A stretch of DNA of 36,557 nt, taken from contig CALYQW010000030.1 of the NCBI GenBank assembly GCA_945290265.1, positions 1 through 36,557 on the forward strand, in the 5' to 3' direction. Position numbers and translations under genes: made by a program. The notes under the pieces were generated by a model. That model saw only the letters and a program-made list of their open reading frames with translations. It searched no databases and was not told where the DNA came from. How positions within the stretch are numbered: the first letter of the stretch is position 1; every line of letters starts with the position of its first letter. The stretch is from an uncultured Erwinia sp. Lineage in GTDB: Bacteria > Pseudomonadota > Gammaproteobacteria > Enterobacterales > Enterobacteriaceae. This document shows, piece after piece, positions 33,980 to 36,557 of this stretch.

Positions 33980-34843
33980 ATGAAATATAGAATAATGATA
34001 GCGGCTGCACTGGCAACCCTGTCCTGCACCCAGGCGTCCGTTGCCCAGGCAGGCGAGGGTGAATATCTTTCTGACTGGTGGCACCAGAGCGTCAACGTTG
34101 TCGGCAGCTACCATACCCGCTTTGGGCCGCGGCTGAATAATGACCTCTATCTGGAATACGAAGCGTTTGCCCATAAAGACTGGTTTGATTTCTACGGCTA
34201 TATTGATGTCCCCAAATTTTTTGGTACCGGTAATGGCCCAGATAGCGGTGCCTGGGATAACGGTTCACCGTTCTTTATGGAGATTGAACCGCGTTTTTCC
34301 ATCGATAGGCTGACCGGTACTGATCTGAGCATTGGGCCGTTTAAGGAGTGGTACTTCGCCAATAACTATATCTATGACATGGGTGACAATAAGGCTAACC
34401 GACAGAATACCTGGTATATGGGTCTGGGCACCGATATTGATACCCATTCTGATATTGGTTTATCGCTTAACGTTTATGCGAAATATCAGTGGGAAAACTA
34501 CGGGGCAGCGAATGAAGACAGCTGGGATGGCTATCGCTTTAAGGTGAAGTATATGGTGCCGCTGACCACGTTGTGGGGCGGTAATCTGAGTTATATCGGT
34601 TTTACCAACTTTGACTGGGGTTCCGATCTGGGGGATAACAGTACGTCACGCAGCAGTAATTCCATTGCGTCGAGCCATATTTTGTCGCTGGCTTACAGTC
34701 ACTGGCATTATTCGGTGGTGGCCCGTTATTTCCATAATGGCGGTCAGTGGAAGGATGGTTCTGAGCTGGATTTCGGCGATGGTCCGTTCCATACCAAATC
34801 TAACGGTTTTGGTTATTATCTGGTGGCTGGGTATAATTTTTGA
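33980..34843 (+). CDS. tsx: Nucleoside-specific outer-membrane channel Tsx
   Basis: Tsx is the 12-stranded outer-membrane channel for nucleosides and a phage and colicin receptor in E. coli. ATG 33980 is chosen over GTG 33977, giving 287 residues with a signal peptide ([16 protein letters not shown], cleavage near VAQA-GE). The mature protein follows E. coli Tsx closely: [92 protein letters not shown] and the terminal Phe of outer-membrane proteins. No strong ribosome-binding site is seen. Confidence 0.98.
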   Translation: MKYRIMIAAALATLSCTQASVAQAGEGEYLSDWWHQSVNVVGSYHTRFGPRLNNDLYLEYEAFAHKDWFDFYGYIDVPKFFGTGNGPDSGAWDNGSPFFMEIEPRFSIDRLTGTDLSIGPFKEWYFANNYIYDMGDNKANRQNTWYMGLGTDIDTHSDIGLSLNVYAKYQWENYGAANEDSWDGYRFKVKYMVPLTTLWGGNLSYIGFTNFDWGSDLGDNSTSRSSNSIASSHILSLAYSHWHYSVVARYFHNGGQWKDGSELDFGDGPFHTKSNGFGYYLVAGYNF

Positions 34844-34879
34844 TGGGTTAGCTGCGTAGCCGCCGATCGTGGACGATGA

Positions 34880-34910
34880 AGCCTGCATCTTTGATGCGGG
34901 CTTTTTTATT
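34880..34910 (+). terminator. Terminator of tsx
   Basis: A 9-bp stem with one wobble pair (GCCTGCATC/GATGCGGGC, 3-base loop) is followed by TTTTTTATTTTT, 37 bases past the tsx stop. Confidence 0.9.
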
Positions 34911-34924
34911 TTTGAAGCCAGGGC

Positions 34925-34960
<36 letters not shown>

Positions 34961-34998
34961 AAAGGCCTGGGGTGTCTTTTTTATCCTGCTTAACTCGC

Positions 34999-35004
34999 TA
35001 TACT
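34999..35004 (+). promoter_or_regulatory. Candidate -10 element of speG
   Basis: TATACT lies 31 bases before the speG start. A T-rich stretch (34977-34982) is at the right distance for a weak -35. The assignment rests on the -10 only. Confidence 0.4.
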
Positions 35005-35035
35005 AATGAGAAATTCGTGTAAAAAAGGAAAATTT

Positions 35036-35602
35036 ATGCCCAAAAAGTTTGCTGAGTCTGGCGTCAGACTGCGCCCGCTGGAGCGGGAAGATCTGCATTT
35101 TGTTCATCAGTTAGATAATAACGCCAGCGTGATGCGTTACTGGTTTGAAGAACCTTATGAGGCGTTTGTTGAGCTAATCGATCTGTATGATAAGCATATT
35201 CACGATCAGAGCGAGCGCCGCTTTGTGGTGGAGCATGAAGGAGTGAATGCCGGGCTGGTGGAACTGGTGGAAATTAACCATATCCACCGCCGGGCTGAGT
35301 TTCAGATCATTATCGCCCCCAGCCACCAGGGCAAAGGGCTGGCCAGTAAAGCGGTCAAAATGGCTATGGATTATGGTTTTTCCGTTCTTAACCTCTACAA
35401 GCTCTATCTGATTGTCGATAAAGAGAACGAAAAGGCGATCCATATTTACCGTAAGCTGGGTTTCAACGTGGAAGGCGAACTTATCCACGAGTTTTTTATC
35501 AACGGCGAATACCGCAATACCATTCGTATGTGTATTTTCCAGCATCAGTATCTGGAAAAATATCCGCCCAAGCATACCCTCGTTCAGCCAACAGCCCAGT
35601 AA
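35036..35602 (+). CDS. speG: Spermidine N1-acetyltransferase
   Basis: SpeG acetylates spermidine with acetyl-CoA, detoxifying excess polyamine in the cytoplasm. ATG 35036 with GGAA six bases upstream gives 188 residues (E. coli SpeG is 186); an in-frame upstream ATG at 35006 is unlikely. The GNAT acetyl-CoA loop HQGKGLA is present, and [36 protein letters not shown] follows E. coli SpeG almost exactly (key pattern [11 protein letters not shown]). It converges on mmuP with only 7 bases between stops and no terminator in the gap. Confidence 0.98.
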   Translation: MPKKFAESGVRLRPLEREDLHFVHQLDNNASVMRYWFEEPYEAFVELIDLYDKHIHDQSERRFVVEHEGVNAGLVELVEINHIHRRAEFQIIIAPSHQGKGLASKAVKMAMDYGFSVLNLYKLYLIVDKENEKAIHIYRKLGFNVEGELIHEFFINGEYRNTIRMCIFQHQYLEKYPPKHTLVQPTAQ

Positions 35603-35609
35603 TGCCGGG

Positions 35610-36557
35610 TTACTCTGCCAGTTCCTGTGCTGTCTGGCGCCGGTTGCGCGTCCACTCCGTGACCCACCATGCCAGGTAGCACAGCGCCACAAAAGGAATG
35701 CCACACCACAGCGCAATCCGCTGTTCCGGATCAAATGCCAGCCCGACACAGGCCAGCAGGCAAAGGGCAAAACCCAACAGCGGGATTAACGGGAACCAGG
35801 GTGCGCGATACTTCAGATCGTTCAACGTATGCCCTTCCCGCAGCCAGGCGCGGCGGAAACGATAGTGAGAAGCACAGATACTCAGCCATACCGCCACCAC
35901 GGCAAAGCCGGAAATTGCCGACAGCGCCACAAACACCGTGTCCGGTGCCACTACGCTGGTAAACAGCGCCAGCAAGCCACCCAGCATACTGAACGAAATC
36001 GCATTCAGCGGAATGCCTTTGGTCGTCAGGCGTGCAAAACCACGTGGCAGGGTGTTCTGGTTGGCCAGCGACCACAGCATTCTGCCGGAAGCATACAGCC
36101 CTGAATTGGCCGCAGAGAGGATGGCGGTCAGGATAACAAAGTTAATGATATCGGCGGCATAAGGAATACCGATCTTCTCAAACACCAGCACAAACGGGCT
36201 TTTCACTATTCCTGCCTGCTCTGCCGGGATTAAGGCCGCCAGGATCAGCACCGTGCCGATAAAGAAAATAATTAACCGTGCCACCGTGGTGCGGATCGCC
36301 AGCGGCAGGACTTTGTGTGGCTGTTCAGTTTCACCGGCAGCAATACCAATCAGCTCAGTGCCGGAAAACGCAAAGTTAACCGCCACCATAGTCATCAAAA
36401 TAGGCAGTACGCCGTGTGGCAGCCAGCCGCTGGCGGTCAGATTATGGAAAAACGGTGGCGGTGTACCATCGCGTAACGGGATCAAACCGAATACTGCTGC
36501 GCCCCCCAGCACCAGAAATGCCAGGATAGTGACCACTTTAATTATTGAAAACCAAAA
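35610..36557 (-). CDS. mmuP: S-methylmethionine permease MmuP, N-terminus cut by window edge
   Basis: MmuP is an APC-family amino-acid transporter for S-methylmethionine. The frame is open through the right edge (FWFSIIK precedes the first in-window GTG codon), so the start and about the first third of the protein are missing. The remaining part has about seven or eight membrane segments and follows E. coli MmuP closely, for example [53 protein letters not shown] (key pattern [16 protein letters not shown]) and [23 protein letters not shown]. The stop is 7 bases from speG, so mmuM, which follows mmuP in E. coli, is not downstream here. Confidence 0.95.
   Translation of the reverse strand, partial: FWFSIIKVVTILAFLVLGGAAVFGLIPLRDGTPPPFFHNLTASGWLPHGVLPILMTMVAVNFAFSGTELIGIAAGETEQPHKVLPLAIRTTVARLIIFFIGTVLILAALIPAEQAGIVKSPFVLVFEKIGIPYAADIINFVILTAILSAANSGLYASGRMLWSLANQNTLPRGFARLTTKGIPLNAISFSMLGGLLALFTSVVAPDTVFVALSAISGFAVVAVWLSICASHYRFRRAWLREGHTLNDLKYRAPWFPLIPLLGFALCLLACVGLAFDPEQRIALWCGIPFVALCYLAWWVTEWTRNRRQTAQELAE

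Noticed and set aside
35174-35770. 198-codon minus-strand frame over speG and the end of mmuP
   Set aside because: Antisense shadow of speG; SpeG is unmistakable on the plus strand.

Overview
The window reads as an enterobacterial chromosome segment, most like Erwinia or Pantoea and relatives. The housekeeping proteins AhpC, AhpF, Tsx, SpeG and MmuP follow their E. coli counterparts closely along their whole length. Genus assignment is inference; no rRNA or other phylogenetic marker is present.

Positions 1-31155 are one large type VI secretion (T6SS) locus with a chaperone-usher fimbrial system woven into it. The minus-strand arm reads tssH(clpV) - fimbrial major subunit - chaperone - usher - minor subunit - tssB - tssC - hcp - tssJ - tssK - tssL(+OmpA domain) - tssM - small unknown gene - vgrG, and vgrG runs off the left edge. 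The plus-strand arm diverges from tssH across a 509-base control region and reads tssF - tssG - tssA - fimbrial adhesin - GT60-like glycosyltransferase - DotU-like membrane protein - TagL-like three-TM OmpA protein - Eag-type (DUF1795) chaperone - terminator - LuxR-type regulator. Stop/start overlaps (TAATG, ATGA, GTGA, TGATG) couple many of these genes. No tssE and no PAAR gene is visible; they may lie beyond the left edge or elsewhere.

The parts fit one envelope machine. TssJ, TssL and TssM form the membrane complex; TssK, TssF, TssG, TssA and VgrG the baseplate and spike; TssB, TssC and Hcp the sheath and tube; ClpV recycles the sheath. TssL and the TagL-like protein both carry peptidoglycan-binding domains. 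The Eag protein implies a Rhs/PAAR-type cargo encoded outside the window. The fimbrial genes supply a complete chaperone-usher pilus: shaft subunit, chaperone and usher sit behind clpV, while the two-domain tip adhesin is coupled to tssA on the other strand. The glycosyltransferase lies between the adhesin and further T6SS envelope genes.

Positions 31156-36557 are ordinary core genome: ahpC-ahpF with an OxyR-like site, tsx with a perfect CRP site, speG, and the C-terminal part of mmuP at the right edge.

The points most worth a second look are the interleaving of pilus and T6SS genes with the adhesin overlapping tssA, the GT60-like enzyme built into the T6SS operon, homopolymer tracts that would switch genes off (G8 in adhesin, usher and vgrG; A10 in tssM), and several perfect inverted repeats in the control regions.
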